Under the pieces are notes generated by a model that was not told the origin of the DNA, did not search any database, and saw only the letters and a program-made list of their open reading frames with translations. Position numbers and translations under genes: made by a program. From Litchfieldia salsa (GTDB taxonomy: Bacteria > Bacillota > Bacilli > Bacillales > Bacillaceae_L), in the NCBI RefSeq assembly GCF_900104555.1, contig NZ_FNJU01000009.1:116450-180449 (forward strand): a stretch of DNA of 64,000 nucleotides, written 5' to 3'. Below, piece after piece: positions 53,661 through 62,050 of the stretch; within the stretch, counting starts at the first letter, position 1; each line of letters opens with the position of its first letter.

Positions 53661-54071
53661 TTATTGGTTACGATGATCTTGAAAATCCATCGCAGCTGCT
53701 TGAGCTTGTTGAAGCTCTTGTTGTGCTTTTTGAACATCTTGCTGTTCCTGATTTACCTGCTGTTGAGCTTGATATAAGTGTTGGCTTTCCGTTTGAACCT
53801 TTTGTTGAGCTTGTAGTAGCTGCTGATTTTCTGTTTGAAGCTTCTGGAACGCCTGTTGAACCTGTTGCTGTAATTTCTCTAATTGCTTAAGTTCTTGCAC
53901 ATCTGATGTTTGATAATTTTGCACCTGCTGTTGTGCAAAATAAACTGCTTGTTCTGCTTCCTCTAATAGCCCCTCAAGATCGTTCGATTGAGCATTTGCC
54001 ACAGCTTGTTCTGCTTGTAAAACAGATTCTGCAACGGCAGGTAATAATAATATTTCATCTGACTGAGTCAT
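53661..54071 (-). CDS. Glutamine-rich coiled-coil protein, unknown
   Basis: The 136-residue protein is almost entirely helical. From about residue 20 to 130 it shows heptad repeats rich in Gln, Glu and Ala (LEKLQQQVQQAFQKLQTENQ, AQQQVNQEQQDVQKAQQELQ). There is no signal peptide or membrane helix. Such proteins in spore formers may be coat- or cortex-associated, but nothing here proves that. It is monocistronic, with a promoter region that ends before the AHSA1 operon. Confidence 0.7.
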   Translation of the reverse strand: MTQSDEILLLPAVAESVLQAEQAVANAQSNDLEGLLEEAEQAVYFAQQQVQNYQTSDVQELKQLEKLQQQVQQAFQKLQTENQQLLQAQQKVQTESQHLYQAQQQVNQEQQDVQKAQQELQQAQAAAMDFQDHRNQ

Positions 54072-54297
54072 GGATTGCGACCTCCCAATAATGTTTAATA
54101 TGTTTATGCAGGAATTAAATATGGTTGGGTCATCCGAAAATAATCACTCTAATTCTTAAAGACCTTTCGAAATTTTATTTTCCCCAACCAAGTGAAAAAT
54201 AATCAAAACAGATCTATTCTACTGACCCTTGTTTGGATAACATTTCAAGGTAGTAAAATAGAGACCAATGGAAATAATAATCCTAATATTTATGGTG

Positions 54298-54314
54298 CAC
54301 GAGAACCGTCCCTG
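54298..54314. repeat. Palindromic repeat family 1, single arm
   Basis: CACGAGAACCGTCCCTG occurs 27 bases before the promoter of the AHSA1/ArsR operon, with no partner arm. Confidence 0.6.
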
Positions 54315-54340
54315 TTTGACATGCCTGAGGACCGCCACGC

Positions 54341-54393
54341 TTGACATGAAACCAAAAGGTGTTATATTGTATAAAACGAAACCAAATGGTTTC
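54341..54393 (+). promoter_or_regulatory. Promoter and twin operators of the AHSA1/ArsR operon
   Basis: TTGACA at 54341 and TATATT at 54363 are separated by 16 bases. The spacer carries GAAACCAAAAGGTGTT, and 54378-54393 is the perfect palindrome GAAACCAAATGGTTTC. The two similar sites, one between the promoter boxes and one at the start region, fit repression by the ArsR-type regulator encoded in the operon. Confidence 0.75.
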
Positions 54394-54418
54394 ACTTTAC
54401 TCAAAAGGAGAAATGAAC

Positions 54419-54835
54419 ATGGAAACATTACAAGATATTAAACAAACAGTTGTATTTGAAGCACCTATCCAAAAGGTTTGGGAGACAGTATCAACTTCTA
54501 CAGGAATTGAATCTTGGTTTATGCCAAATGACTTTGAGCCTAAAGTTGGACATGACTTTCATATACAATCCCCATTTGGTCCATCACCTTGTAAAGTATT
54601 AGAAATCGATGAGCCAAACAAAATTTCTTTTTCATGGGATACAGACGGCTGGATTGTTTCCTTTTTACTTAAAGATTTAGGTGAAAAGACAGAATTCACA
54701 CTTATACATAGTGGCTGGAAGTCTCCAGACGTTGTCCTTCCTAAAGCGAACGAGAAAAGCTCTGTTATCCGTGAACGAATGAATCATGGCTGGGTTGGCA
54801 TCATTAGTGGCCTTCAAAAGGTTGTTGAAGAATAA
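54419..54835 (+). CDS. SRPBCC/AHSA1-domain protein
   Basis: The 138-residue START-like fold protein begins [20 protein letters not shown] and includes [18 protein letters not shown] and FTLIHSGW, as in the AHSA1 group. These small proteins bind hydrophobic ligands. ATG at 54419 follows AAAAGGAGAAATGAAC; another ATG six bases earlier is too close to the site. It is the first gene of an operon with an ArsR regulator, a frequent pairing. Confidence 0.85.
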   Translation: METLQDIKQTVVFEAPIQKVWETVSTSTGIESWFMPNDFEPKVGHDFHIQSPFGPSPCKVLEIDEPNKISFSWDTDGWIVSFLLKDLGEKTEFTLIHSGWKSPDVVLPKANEKSSVIRERMNHGWVGIISGLQKVVEE

Positions 54836-55168
54836 GTGGGAGCTGCAAAGCATGATGTATTTCAAGCGATTGCTGACCCCACTAGAAGAGAAGTCCTCCG
54901 TTTACTTGCCAACAAAGAACTAGCGATTTCAGAAATAACATCTCATTTTCCAATTAGTCGTACTGCCATAGCAAAACATCTGCAAATCCTATCAGAAGCG
55001 AATTTAGTCACTGGAAAAAAAGTTGGCAGAGAAAAGATCTATCACCTGCAGCCTGAGCCCTTAACTGAAGTAAAACAATGGCTATCCTACTATGAACAAT
55101 TTTGGAATAACAAATTGTCTATTCTTAAACATGTGGTTGAAAGTCCGGATGAAAATGGGTTGAATTAA
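54836..55168 (+). CDS. ArsR-family transcriptional regulator
   Basis: The 110-residue protein has a winged HTH: FQAIADPTRREVLRLLANKE, then ISRTAIAKHLQILSEANLV and a wing GKKVGREKIYHL. No cysteine metal site is present, as in the AHSA1-linked subgroup. GTG at 54836 follows directly on the stop codon of the preceding gene, so translation is coupled. It likely represses its own operon through the GAAACCAAATGGTTTC sites. Confidence 0.9.
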   Translation: MGAAKHDVFQAIADPTRREVLRLLANKELAISEITSHFPISRTAIAKHLQILSEANLVTGKKVGREKIYHLQPEPLTEVKQWLSYYEQFWNNKLSILKHVVESPDENGLN

Positions 55169-55232
55169 TTAAAAAAGATCGTTAGAAGACAAGGTCTACA
55201 TACACCACAACGATCCAAAGGGGCAAAAATCA

Positions 55233-55619
55233 ATGAAAATTATTGTTACCAGTCTATTCGTGCAAGACCAAGACAAGGCACTAACATTTTATACAGAAAT
55301 TCTAGGTTTCGTAAAAAAGCATGATGTTCCCACAGGAGAATTTAGGTGGATCACCCTTGTTTCACCCGATGAACAAAACGGCACTGAGCTTTTGCTTGAA
55401 CCAAATCAACACCCAGCCGCTAATGAGTATCAAAAAAAGATATTCGCAGAAGGCATACCAGCAACAATGTTCGGTGTTCCAGATATTCGCAAAGAATATG
55501 AACGATTAGTGGAAAACGGTGTGAAGTTCACAATGGAGCCAACAAAAATGGGTGAAATCACAATAGCAGTATTCGACGACACATGCGGAAACTTAATTCA
55601 GATGATGGAGACCAAATAA
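55233..55619 (+). CDS. VOC-family protein
   Basis: The 128-residue glyoxalase/bleomycin-resistance-type protein has VTSLFVQDQDKALTFYTEIL at the start and a C-terminal FDDTCGNLIQMME. It belongs to the group often encoded with ArsR and AHSA1 genes. ATG follows AAAGGGGCAAAAATCA, 64 bases after the ArsR gene, and a strong terminator closes the operon. Substrate unknown. Confidence 0.85.
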   Translation: MKIIVTSLFVQDQDKALTFYTEILGFVKKHDVPTGEFRWITLVSPDEQNGTELLLEPNQHPAANEYQKKIFAEGIPATMFGVPDIRKEYERLVENGVKFTMEPTKMGEITIAVFDDTCGNLIQMMETK

Positions 55620-55633
55620 GCATCCATCATAAC

Positions 55634-55672
55634 AGCACCCTGTCCTACATCTAGGACAGGGTGCTGTTTTTG
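55634..55672 (+). terminator. Strong terminator of AHSA1/ArsR/VOC operon
   Basis: AGCACCCTGTCCTA and TAGGACAGGGTGCT form a 14-bp perfect stem followed by GTTTTT. Confidence 0.9.
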
Positions 55673-55679
55673 GTGCATA

Positions 55680-55788
55680 GGGACGGTTCTCGTGTTTCAT
55701 TTATCAGGGTTTGGGTTTGAACCTTATTTTGATTTAAAACTCAAATTCAGCAGAGAAAATGGTGCACGAGAACCGTCCCCGTGCACCC
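55680..55788. repeat. Palindromic repeat family 1
   Basis: GGGACGGTTCTCGTGTTTC and GCACGAGAACCGTCCCC are about 70 bases apart. The outer flanks GGTGCATAG and CGTGCACC extend the symmetry. Confidence 0.8.
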
Positions 55789-55896
55789 GAGCCCTCGACT
55801 TTTGTCATTTTTAGCAGAAAAAAAGGAGATTTCGTCGATTATGGAGAATTAAACTAGAAATATGTGGAATTTACACAAATATATAGGGGTGTTCAT

Positions 55897-56745
55897 GTGA
55901 ATAAGTGGTTAATTGGTTGTATGGCTTTGTTTGTAATTACTGGATGTGGAGTTCAGGAAAAAGTAGCTAAGGATGTAGATTCACAAGCTACAGAGGAAGT
56001 CGCTACTGAGGATACAGAGGTAGAAGCGGTAGTTACGGAAAATAGTGAAGACCTGAACAGTACAGAGATTCTTCAGAACGTGGTTGATCAACTAAACACC
56101 ATAACAAGTGTTCAATATGATTTCATTAACTATGAAGTCGAAAATGATGAAGTTCAAGAAGAATGGTTTGAAGTCCATACGATTAATTTTGAACCATTTG
56201 TGTATCAAATTGAATCAGAGGAAGAGGGAGTAGAAGTAGAATATGTAGGGAATACAAAGGAGTTATATGTACGCTCTGCAGACGATCCAGATACCTGGTA
56301 TGCTTTTCCGAAAAGCCAGACCCCGATCTTGACGTTCAATCTATTCCATTATGGATATAAACAGGCAATCGAGTATATGATGGGAAAAGATACAGTTGAA
56401 GTGATTGATCAAGGTGACTACTACGAGGTAAACTATGAAGAAACTAGTCAGGTGAATAAGATTCGTTTTGTGAATGAAAATTACTCAAATCCAGACATAT
56501 TAAACGAGAAGATTGTATGGGATAAGAGTACAGTGTATCAGAATTTGGGAGTTGATAAAGAATCTGGACTACTTACCTATGATAATACTTACATTAACGT
56601 CGTATATGAAAAGAATGGTAAGGAAATAAACAGAGAGTATGTCATGGAAACGATGTATCATAGCTATGATGAAAATGAAGACCTCCTTTTACCTGATAGC
56701 AAATCCGATAATGTAATCCAGTTAACAGAAAGTGATTTGGAGTAG
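55897..56745 (+). CDS. Lipoprotein, LolA/DUF6612-like
   Basis: The 282-residue lipoprotein has a signal ending in the lipobox ITGC (Cys17). A Glu/Thr-rich linker (residues 18-55) leads to a beta-rich domain. ILQNVVDQLNTITSVQYDFI and later LYVRSADDPDTWYAFP suggest a LolA/LppX-like half-barrel as in DUF6612 lipoproteins. GTG at 55897 follows AGGGGTG; the ATG at 55864 lacks a site. The role, possibly envelope lipid or signal binding, is unknown. Confidence 0.7.
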   Translation: MNKWLIGCMALFVITGCGVQEKVAKDVDSQATEEVATEDTEVEAVVTENSEDLNSTEILQNVVDQLNTITSVQYDFINYEVENDEVQEEWFEVHTINFEPFVYQIESEEEGVEVEYVGNTKELYVRSADDPDTWYAFPKSQTPILTFNLFHYGYKQAIEYMMGKDTVEVIDQGDYYEVNYEETSQVNKIRFVNENYSNPDILNEKIVWDKSTVYQNLGVDKESGLLTYDNTYINVVYEKNGKEINREYVMETMYHSYDENEDLLLPDSKSDNVIQLTESDLE

Positions 56746-56823
56746 GATCAAACGATTGAATCTCTCAAAAAAATTATCCGCTTTAATAGGTGTGCAATTT
56801 TTCTTCTAAGGTTTAAAAACCAC

Positions 56824-56876
56824 CAGAACCCGCCATACTAATTACTACTATTTTAGTAGTTAGGTGGCGGTTCTCA
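56824..56876. promoter_or_regulatory. Hairpin overlapping the start of the next gene
   Basis: AGAACCCGCCATACTAA and TTAGGTGGCGGTTCT form a long stem around ACTACTATTTTAGTAG. It covers the GGTGGCGG sequence that would serve as ribosome binding site for the following ORF. Its arms resemble family 1 repeats. Confidence 0.5.
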
Positions 56877-57184
56877 TATATAAAAAAATACTAGTCGGGC
56901 TCACTCTTATCATCACAGCATCAAGTCTCATTCTCGCAAACAAGCATTATCATCAAAAACTAGAGACAATTGCTGAGAATAGTAGAAAAGCATCTGCAGT
57001 TGTAGTCAGAGAAGAAACATTGGTCAATAACTTTATGAAAGATACCACATGGGTCTCTTATGGAATGGTAGATCAATTGATTGAAGGCAAGGTGCTCTTA
57101 CAGCCTTCGTTCCTTAAAAATGTTGGAATGGAGCTCAAAGGCGATTTAGAAGGAACGATTAAAATTGCGAAAAAAAGTGAGTAA
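56864..57184 (+). CDS. Small membrane-anchored hypothetical protein
   Basis: The roughly 100-residue protein has an N-terminal signal anchor (KKILVGLTLIITASSLILAN) and a soluble outer part (ETIAENSRKASAVVVREETL, LKGDLEGTIKIAKKS). The start is unclear. GTG at 56864 lies in the arm of a hairpin and overlaps the only AGGTGG site; no ATG, GTG or TTG follows at normal spacing, although an ATA codon does. The family is not recognised. Confidence 0.5.
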   Translation: MAVLIYKKILVGLTLIITASSLILANKHYHQKLETIAENSRKASAVVVREETLVNNFMKDTTWVSYGMVDQLIEGKVLLQPSFLKNVGMELKGDLEGTIKIAKKSE

Positions 57185-57235
57185 CTTTTAATTAAAAACT
57201 GTTTTCTTGTTTTAAACATAAAGTATTAAAATGTA

Positions 57236-57385
57236 GTTACAAGCAGGCTGAATACACGTAGACTCCTGCTCAGATCAGTGGCCAAAGTGAGACCCCACAG
57301 GAGCATGCGACGAGGAGGCCAACTGGTCACCCGCTGGACGCGGAGTGTATTCAGTCTGCGGCTTTAATAGCAACATTCCCTTTAA
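57236..57385. repeat. MITE-like element, copy F (reverse orientation)
   Basis: The core in reverse orientation holds GCAGGCTGAATACACGTAG, GAGACCCCACAGGAGCATGC and GGACGCGGAGTGTATTCAG. The distal ends are degenerate. It fills most of the 350-base gap before the next gene. Confidence 0.55.
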
Positions 57386-57536
57386 TTAAATATGTTCACT
57401 TAAAAGGTATCGTTTGAAATGGACGATGCTTTTTTTATAAACAGTTTCTTGAATTCAGGTTCTGTCAGAAGAAGTATTTAAATTTATATATAGGGAAAAA
57501 ATAACTACCACTTCTTCATTTTTAAGGAATGGTAAA

Positions 57537-58043
57537 ATGTATCTTTTAATTAATGGTCTATACCTACTTGCAGGATTTATATGGGGAGATTGGAGAAACT
57601 GGAGAACTTATTATCCAACGATTCTCTTCTATATCCTTGGAGATTTGCTATATAATTTTCTACTCTATAATAAACCCATGTGGCTTTTTCACGATGCTAT
57701 TATACCTGATCATACTCTGATTACTATTTTAGCAATGACTGTCTCCTATTCTGCCACCGTTTTAATTTATCTAGGAAGGTTTCCTGAAGAGTGGTACAAA
57801 CGTTTCCTATGGTTTTTATTATGGTTTGTAATCTATATGACAATTGAATTTGTAAACAGCAAATTAGGCTTTATCACCTATCACAATGGATGGAATATTT
57901 GGTGGTCTGCCATGTTTACAGCCTTGATATTTTTCATTTTACCCATTCATCAGAAAAAACCACTGTTTGCTTGGGCCTTATCAATTGTTATTATCATCAC
58001 TCTATTAACCATTTTTGATGTTAAAACAAGTAATTGGATATAG
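57537..58043 (+). CDS. CBO0543-family membrane protein
   Basis: The 168-residue protein has five hydrophobic segments with the Trp/Asp-rich first loop GFIWGDWRNWRTYYPTILFY and the later FVNSKLGFITYHNGWNIWWS, matching the CBO0543 family of Clostridium and Bacillus. Function unknown. It starts at ATG behind AAGGAATGGTAAA. Its end is 42 bases from the end of the convergent LysR gene. Confidence 0.75.
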   Translation: MYLLINGLYLLAGFIWGDWRNWRTYYPTILFYILGDLLYNFLLYNKPMWLFHDAIIPDHTLITILAMTVSYSATVLIYLGRFPEEWYKRFLWFLLWFVIYMTIEFVNSKLGFITYHNGWNIWWSAMFTALIFFILPIHQKKPLFAWALSIVIIITLLTIFDVKTSNWI

Positions 58044-58085
58044 CTACGCTTTTAAAATCCAGAATTTCTTTTAAGGGCGTAGGTT

Positions 58086-58958
58086 TTATATTACTCTCTT
58101 TTGAAAGAGACTTATCAAGTAATTATGAACAGAACTGTGAACATTACTTTTTCGATAAAGTAATTGACTATAAAAATCAAAGTTTTCATCATGAAAAGGA
58201 ATCCCGACAAATTCCTCATTCTCCTTTATACTGAATGCAGGTAAAAAGCCAATTCCCCATTTATTTTGTACAGCTTTTTTTATTGTCTCTATACTACTTA
58301 GTTCCATAGAGAGTGTAAAATCTATATAGTTTCTTTCCAATTGTTTTAATAAGTACGCTCGATATGTACATCCTTCCTCTGTTAGAATAATCGTTTCACC
58401 TTGGAAGTCATCAACCGTAATAAACGTCTTTTGTGTATAAGCATGATTAAGAGGAACAACCACTTTCATTGTTTGTTTCTTTAAAGCAAGACTGTTGATT
58501 CTTTCCGAATTAAATGGTTTATCAATAATCAGTCCAAAATCAAGTTCTTTATTATACAGTTTTTGAATGATGACTGCTTCTGTATCAGGGATGATCTGTA
58601 CCATCACATCCGGATACTTTTTCTTAAACTCAGCAAGAATAATCGGTAATTCATAGATTGCTAACGTTTCAATGGAACCAATTCTTACTGTTGTAACCTC
58701 TTGAGTGTTCAATCGTTGATGGGATTCTTCATACAATGCCAGCATTTTCTCTGCATAGCTATAAAGAAGTTCTCCAGAAGGGGTTAGTTTCATTGCCTTC
58801 CCATGTCTCTCCAGCAAACGTGTTCCTCCATAGATTGCTTCAAGTTTTTGAATATGAGTGGTAATGCTAGACTGTGCGTAGTCCAACACATACGCAGCTC
58901 GCGTGTAGTTTCCACTTTTCACAACTTGAACAAACGTTTTGAAATATAATAAGTCCAT
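58086..58958 (-). CDS. LysR-family transcriptional regulator
   Basis: The 290-residue regulator has the N-terminal HTH (LLYFKTFVQVVKSGNYTRAA, YAQSSITTHIQKLEAIYG) and a periplasmic-binding-like effector domain from residue about 90. It is divergent from a rhodanese gene, with a 21-bp palindrome between them at 58975-58995, the usual layout for control of the neighbour and itself. The inducer is unknown. Confidence 0.9.
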   Translation of the reverse strand: MDLLYFKTFVQVVKSGNYTRAAYVLDYAQSSITTHIQKLEAIYGGTRLLERHGKAMKLTPSGELLYSYAEKMLALYEESHQRLNTQEVTTVRIGSIETLAIYELPIILAEFKKKYPDVMVQIIPDTEAVIIQKLYNKELDFGLIIDKPFNSERINSLALKKQTMKVVVPLNHAYTQKTFITVDDFQGETIILTEEGCTYRAYLLKQLERNYIDFTLSMELSSIETIKKAVQNKWGIGFLPAFSIKENEEFVGIPFHDENFDFYSQLLYRKSNVHSSVHNYLISLFQKRVI

Positions 58959-58974
58959 CCCTTTTCACACTCCT

Positions 58975-58995
58975 ACTATCAATAATATTGATAGT
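58975..58995. promoter_or_regulatory. LysR operator palindrome
   Basis: ACTATCAATA and its inverted partner TATTGATAGT surround one central base. The inner ATCAATAATATTGAT fits the T-N11-A LysR consensus. It lies 16 bases before the LysR start codon. Confidence 0.75.
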
Positions 58996-59072
58996 ATATA
59001 TCAAGAATCCTCTGATTTATTAATCTTTTTTCACCTTATACTTATAAAGAGATAGATAAGGGAGGAATTAGT

Positions 59073-59522
59073 TTGAAAAGTGAACCGAAATATTCATTGA
59101 CTTTGAACATCAAGCCTAGTGAAACAGAGATCGCATATGAGCATTTTATGAAGAAATTATCATTCGAAACGGATGTAGCAGATTTATTAATCGATTTAAA
59201 AAAGGGGTATAGCGGCATTACAGTTATTGATGTTAGAGATGAATTATCTTATCAAGAATGTCATATTCCACAAGCTATTTCTATGCCAGGAAATCAAATT
59301 ACCGAAAAAACAGTAGAAATGCTATCAAAAGACCAAGTGATAGTTGCATATTGTTGGGGACCAGCTTGTAATGGTGCAACAAGGGCATGTGCCAAACTTT
59401 CAAAATTGGGTTATAAGGTTAAAGAATTGATCGGCGGGCTTGAATACTGGAGGAAAGAAGGAGGAGATGTAACCGGCACCTTAGCAGAAAATGCTCCTCT
59501 ATATTGGACATATAAACGTTAG
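59073..59522 (+). CDS. Rhodanese-like sulfurtransferase
   Basis: The 149-residue single-domain rhodanese has IDVRDELSYQECHIPQAISM near residues 52-71 and the active loop VAYCWGPACNGATRA with Cys94 and Cys99. It could transfer sulfane sulfur or bind anions. The start is TTG at 59073 behind GGGAGGAATTAG. It is divergent from the LysR gene, which probably controls it. Confidence 0.88.
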   Translation: MKSEPKYSLTLNIKPSETEIAYEHFMKKLSFETDVADLLIDLKKGYSGITVIDVRDELSYQECHIPQAISMPGNQITEKTVEMLSKDQVIVAYCWGPACNGATRACAKLSKLGYKVKELIGGLEYWRKEGGDVTGTLAENAPLYWTYKR

Positions 59523-59545
59523 GGATAAAGATAAAAAGTCGTATA

Positions 59546-59583
59546 GACTTGAATTCTAGTTGGCTGGATTCAAGTCTTTTTTA
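59546..59583 (+). terminator. Terminator of rhodanese gene
   Basis: GACTTGAAT and ATTCAAGTC pair around a 13-base loop, followed by TTTTTT. Confidence 0.8.
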
Positions 59584-59606
59584 CACTCAATGCGTTCGTA
59601 CAATGA

Positions 59607-60143
59607 TTAATTTTCTATCATCATTGTTCTTACCTTATCCATCGGGAGAACATTCGCAAAACGATTATTCCATATTTTATAATGATAAAACTCATAAAGC
59701 TTTTCGCCTGACAAATACTCATTATCAAAAGTTGAATTTGTTTGTTCTGGAATAATGACTTTATACCCATGGTCAAACGCACTCTTCAAAGTTGCATCAA
59801 TGCAATATTCTGTTTGAAGTCCTGCCAATATAATCGTATCTATTTTTTGTGTTTCCAAATATTCCTTTAAATCCGTTTTGAAAAAGACACTATTATAATG
59901 CTTTTCAAAAATCCTTTCACCATTATTAGGTGCTACTTCATGATAAATCTGCCATCCATCAGTCCCATACTCTAATTCTTCTCCCACTCCATCATCGTGT
60001 CGTACATATAGCACTTCTATATTAGAATTTCTTGCAAGGGAAATAAGTGCTTTAATATTACTAATTACTACTTCCTCATTATATGGATGCTCTTTTACTA
60101 ATCCTGTTTGAACATCTACGACCAACAAAGGACAATTTCTCAT
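59607..60143 (-). CDS. Isochorismatase-family cysteine hydrolase
   Basis: The 178-residue hydrolase has the catalytic triad Asp10 (LLVVDVQTG), Lys81 (FEKHYNSVF) and Cys114 (AGLQTEYCIDAT). Members hydrolyse amides such as nicotinamide or other small substrates. ATG at 60143 follows GAAAGGAAGT; a TTG six codons upstream lies ahead of that site. Monocistronic. The substrate is unknown. Confidence 0.88.
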   Translation of the reverse strand: MRNCPLLVVDVQTGLVKEHPYNEEVVISNIKALISLARNSNIEVLYVRHDDGVGEELEYGTDGWQIYHEVAPNNGERIFEKHYNSVFFKTDLKEYLETQKIDTIILAGLQTEYCIDATLKSAFDHGYKVIIPEQTNSTFDNEYLSGEKLYEFYHYKIWNNRFANVLPMDKVRTMMIEN

Positions 60144-60317
60144 AAAAGGACTTCCTTTCAAAATTTTATGTATAACATCTTATTTTACTATAAAACACTA
60201 TGTCGAAATATCTTTTGTTCTAGTATTCTAGCTCCTTGGTTTTTAGTAATAAAGGTCCTCCTTCTTACAGATCTCCCCGTAAGCGTCAATAATTTCCTTC
60301 ACAAAGTGCCCACTGGA

Positions 60318-60716
60318 TTAGTCCATCCACTTTAAATGATTTAATTTGTCACAGCTTTTTACTTCTGACATCCACTTAATATTCCCTGCAAATGATTCTG
60401 AGCATTTAAATTCAATTTGTTTTATTTGTTTTCCAAGGATACACTCAATAAATCCTGAATAATCCCTTGTTTCATCAGCATTAGGGGAAGAACCATAAAA
60501 ATTCAAAAGTTTATACTTATAGTTTAAATTTGGCATTCTGTCAAATACACGAGTTGAAAATGCATCTTTTAAATTTACATAAGTTAAAGAATCCAGTCCC
60601 CATCGTATTGTTATTTCTCCGTCTGGATACATAGCTTTTACCCTGGCATATCTTCCAATATCATCTTTTAAAATCTCTAGGATTTCAAACTGCGGTAACT
60701 CACGATTACGTGTCAT
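60318..60716 (-). CDS. Hypothetical protein, possible immunity-type
   Basis: The 132-residue cytoplasmic protein has no signal or membrane segment. It combines a beta-rich N-terminal part (FEILEILKDDIGRYARVKAM, GEITIRWGLDSLTYVNL) with a C-terminal part containing FKCSESFAGNIKWMSE. The start is ATG behind TAGGGATGA. I do not recognise the family. It stands beside a DUF4926 gene and a SUKH-like gene, a grouping seen with toxin-immunity proteins, so that role is possible. Confidence 0.55.
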   Translation of the reverse strand: MTRNRELPQFEILEILKDDIGRYARVKAMYPDGEITIRWGLDSLTYVNLKDAFSTRVFDRMPNLNYKYKLLNFYGSSPNADETRDYSGFIECILGKQIKQIEFKCSESFAGNIKWMSEVKSCDKLNHLKWMD

Positions 60717-60819
60717 TATTATTCATCCCTAAATATATTAGACTTGGCCAAAATGCTTGTCTTTTAGTGTTCGAATTTTTCATGAAGGAAACCCATCTTA
60801 AAGTAAACTGACCCGATAG

Positions 60820-60864
60820 TAAAATAACGACTGCTACTATTCAGCAATCGCTCCCCGTTATCTT
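60820..60864 (-). terminator. Terminator of DUF4926 gene
   Basis: On the minus strand GATAACG pairs with CGTTATT, with a smaller inner stem, right at the stop codon. Confidence 0.55.
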
Positions 60865-61048
60865 AATAAACCACTTCAAGGAAATCTTTTGATAATGCAC
60901 CCAAAAACAATGTTCTCCCATTATTATCACAAATTTCTATTTCAAAATGGTTATTAACGTAAACTTCTATTATCGTACCAATTTGCCCTTTAATAATACC
61001 TTCAGCTGGGTAATCCTTTGTAATTCTAACCACATCAAATTGTTTCAC
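60863..61048 (-). CDS. DUF4926 domain protein
   Basis: The 61-residue protein has the DUF4926 layout, a small SH3-like barrel: FDVVRITKDYPAEGIIKGQI, then GTIIEVYVNNHFEIEICDN and DFLEVVY. Proteins of this type often occur near toxin-immunity genes. The start is GTG at 61048 behind AAGGGGTTGG. The gene lies before the 116-bp direct repeat. Confidence 0.78.
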   Translation of the reverse strand: MKQFDVVRITKDYPAEGIIKGQIGTIIEVYVNNHFEIEICDNNGRTLFLGALSKDFLEVVY

Positions 61049-61104
61049 TATACCAACCCCTTGTTCAACTTTCGCTTCGTGAGTGACATAATAGAGATAC
61101 CTGA

Positions 61105-61220
61105 ACCTTTGACTTAAACGTGGGATCTCTAAATTAGCGGAACCCTACCGTTACTTTGAGGACATTGGTTTTTTTTATAATTAAAATTGATGTAAAATTA
61201 TGATGTGCAGTGACCTTTAT
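61105..61220. repeat. 116-bp direct repeat, left copy
   Basis: This copy and 61935-62050 are identical except for about two positions. Each runs from ACCTTTGACTTAAACGTGGG to GATGTGCAGTGACCTTTAT. They bracket the SUKH-like gene closely: the left copy ends five bases before its stop codon. Confidence 0.9.
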
Positions 61221-61224
61221 TCAA

Positions 61225-61917
61225 TTAAATAATATTTGTTAGCCATTGCCCAGCAATAGTTTCTACCCATTCTTTAAGGGTATTACAGTTTTCTATTCGA
61301 TAAAGTGTGTATTCAGGATAGTGATGAAATGGGTAAATATGATTAAAGGCATGATCATGTGCATACATTAAAATTTCCCCAGATTCTTTATGGTACATTG
61401 TTACATTACCGTTTGCTTCAACAGCAAATGTGATGTAATCTCTAGGATTTATCTTTATTTCTATTCCTTCATCCTTACAATACTCTTCAAATGACTCTTC
61501 CCAACCATTAATACCAACCTCGGCATTTTCATAAGGTAAAGCATAATTAAGATTACATAACCACGTATCTACTGGCTCATTCCACCTTTCAGTGATACCA
61601 CCGAAGTTTCGCAGTAACAGTACATGATCTGGATGAAGTGACTTCTTTATTTCTTTATCTTCTAACTCTAATGATTCGTTACATAACCATCCTAGTGAAT
61701 TGTTATCTTTATCATACCAACCAAATAGTTCATAACGTTGCTCTTCGTATTTAATTGTAGTTATTCTAGCTTTCTTAAGAAGCTTCGTTAATATTGGATA
61801 CTTTTCTTCAAATTCAAATGAAGCGTGAAAAGTTCGTTGACCAAGTAGAATGATTTCTTCTGGTTTTCTAAAAAACCAAGTTATCTCTGATTGAAAATCT
61901 TTTAAATCCTTATTCAT
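61225..61917 (-). CDS. SUKH/SMI1-KNR4-like protein
   Basis: The 230-residue cytoplasmic protein contains LLRNFGGITERWNEP, which resembles the core of SUKH (SMI1/KNR4) immunity proteins, and NGNVTMYHKESGEILMYAHD. The C-terminus, YRIENCNTLKEWVETIAGQW, is typical of such proteins. SUKH proteins often neutralise secreted nuclease toxins; no toxin is visible here. The gene is enclosed by near-identical 116-bp direct repeats, so it looks like a mobile or recombined cassette. Confidence 0.65.
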   Translation of the reverse strand: MNKDLKDFQSEITWFFRKPEEIILLGQRTFHASFEFEEKYPILTKLLKKARITTIKYEEQRYELFGWYDKDNNSLGWLCNESLELEDKEIKKSLHPDHVLLLRNFGGITERWNEPVDTWLCNLNYALPYENAEVGINGWEESFEEYCKDEGIEIKINPRDYITFAVEANGNVTMYHKESGEILMYAHDHAFNHIYPFHHYPEYTLYRIENCNTLKEWVETIAGQWLTNII

Positions 61918-61934
61918 TTTTTCGATACCGATGT

Positions 61935-62050
61935 ACCTTTGACTTAAACGTGGGATCTCTAAATTAGTGGAACCCTACCGTTACTTTGAGGACATTGGGT
62001 TTTTTTATAATTAAAATTGATGTAAAATTATGATGTGCAGTGACCTTTAT
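61935..62050. repeat. 116-bp direct repeat, right copy
   Basis: This is the second copy, located upstream of the SUKH-like gene start and next to the IS110-type element's left flank. Confidence 0.9.

Noticed and set aside
53906..54091. 61-codon plus-strand ORF
   Set aside because: It is the antisense of the Gln-rich coiled-coil gene, whose repetitive codons keep several frames open.
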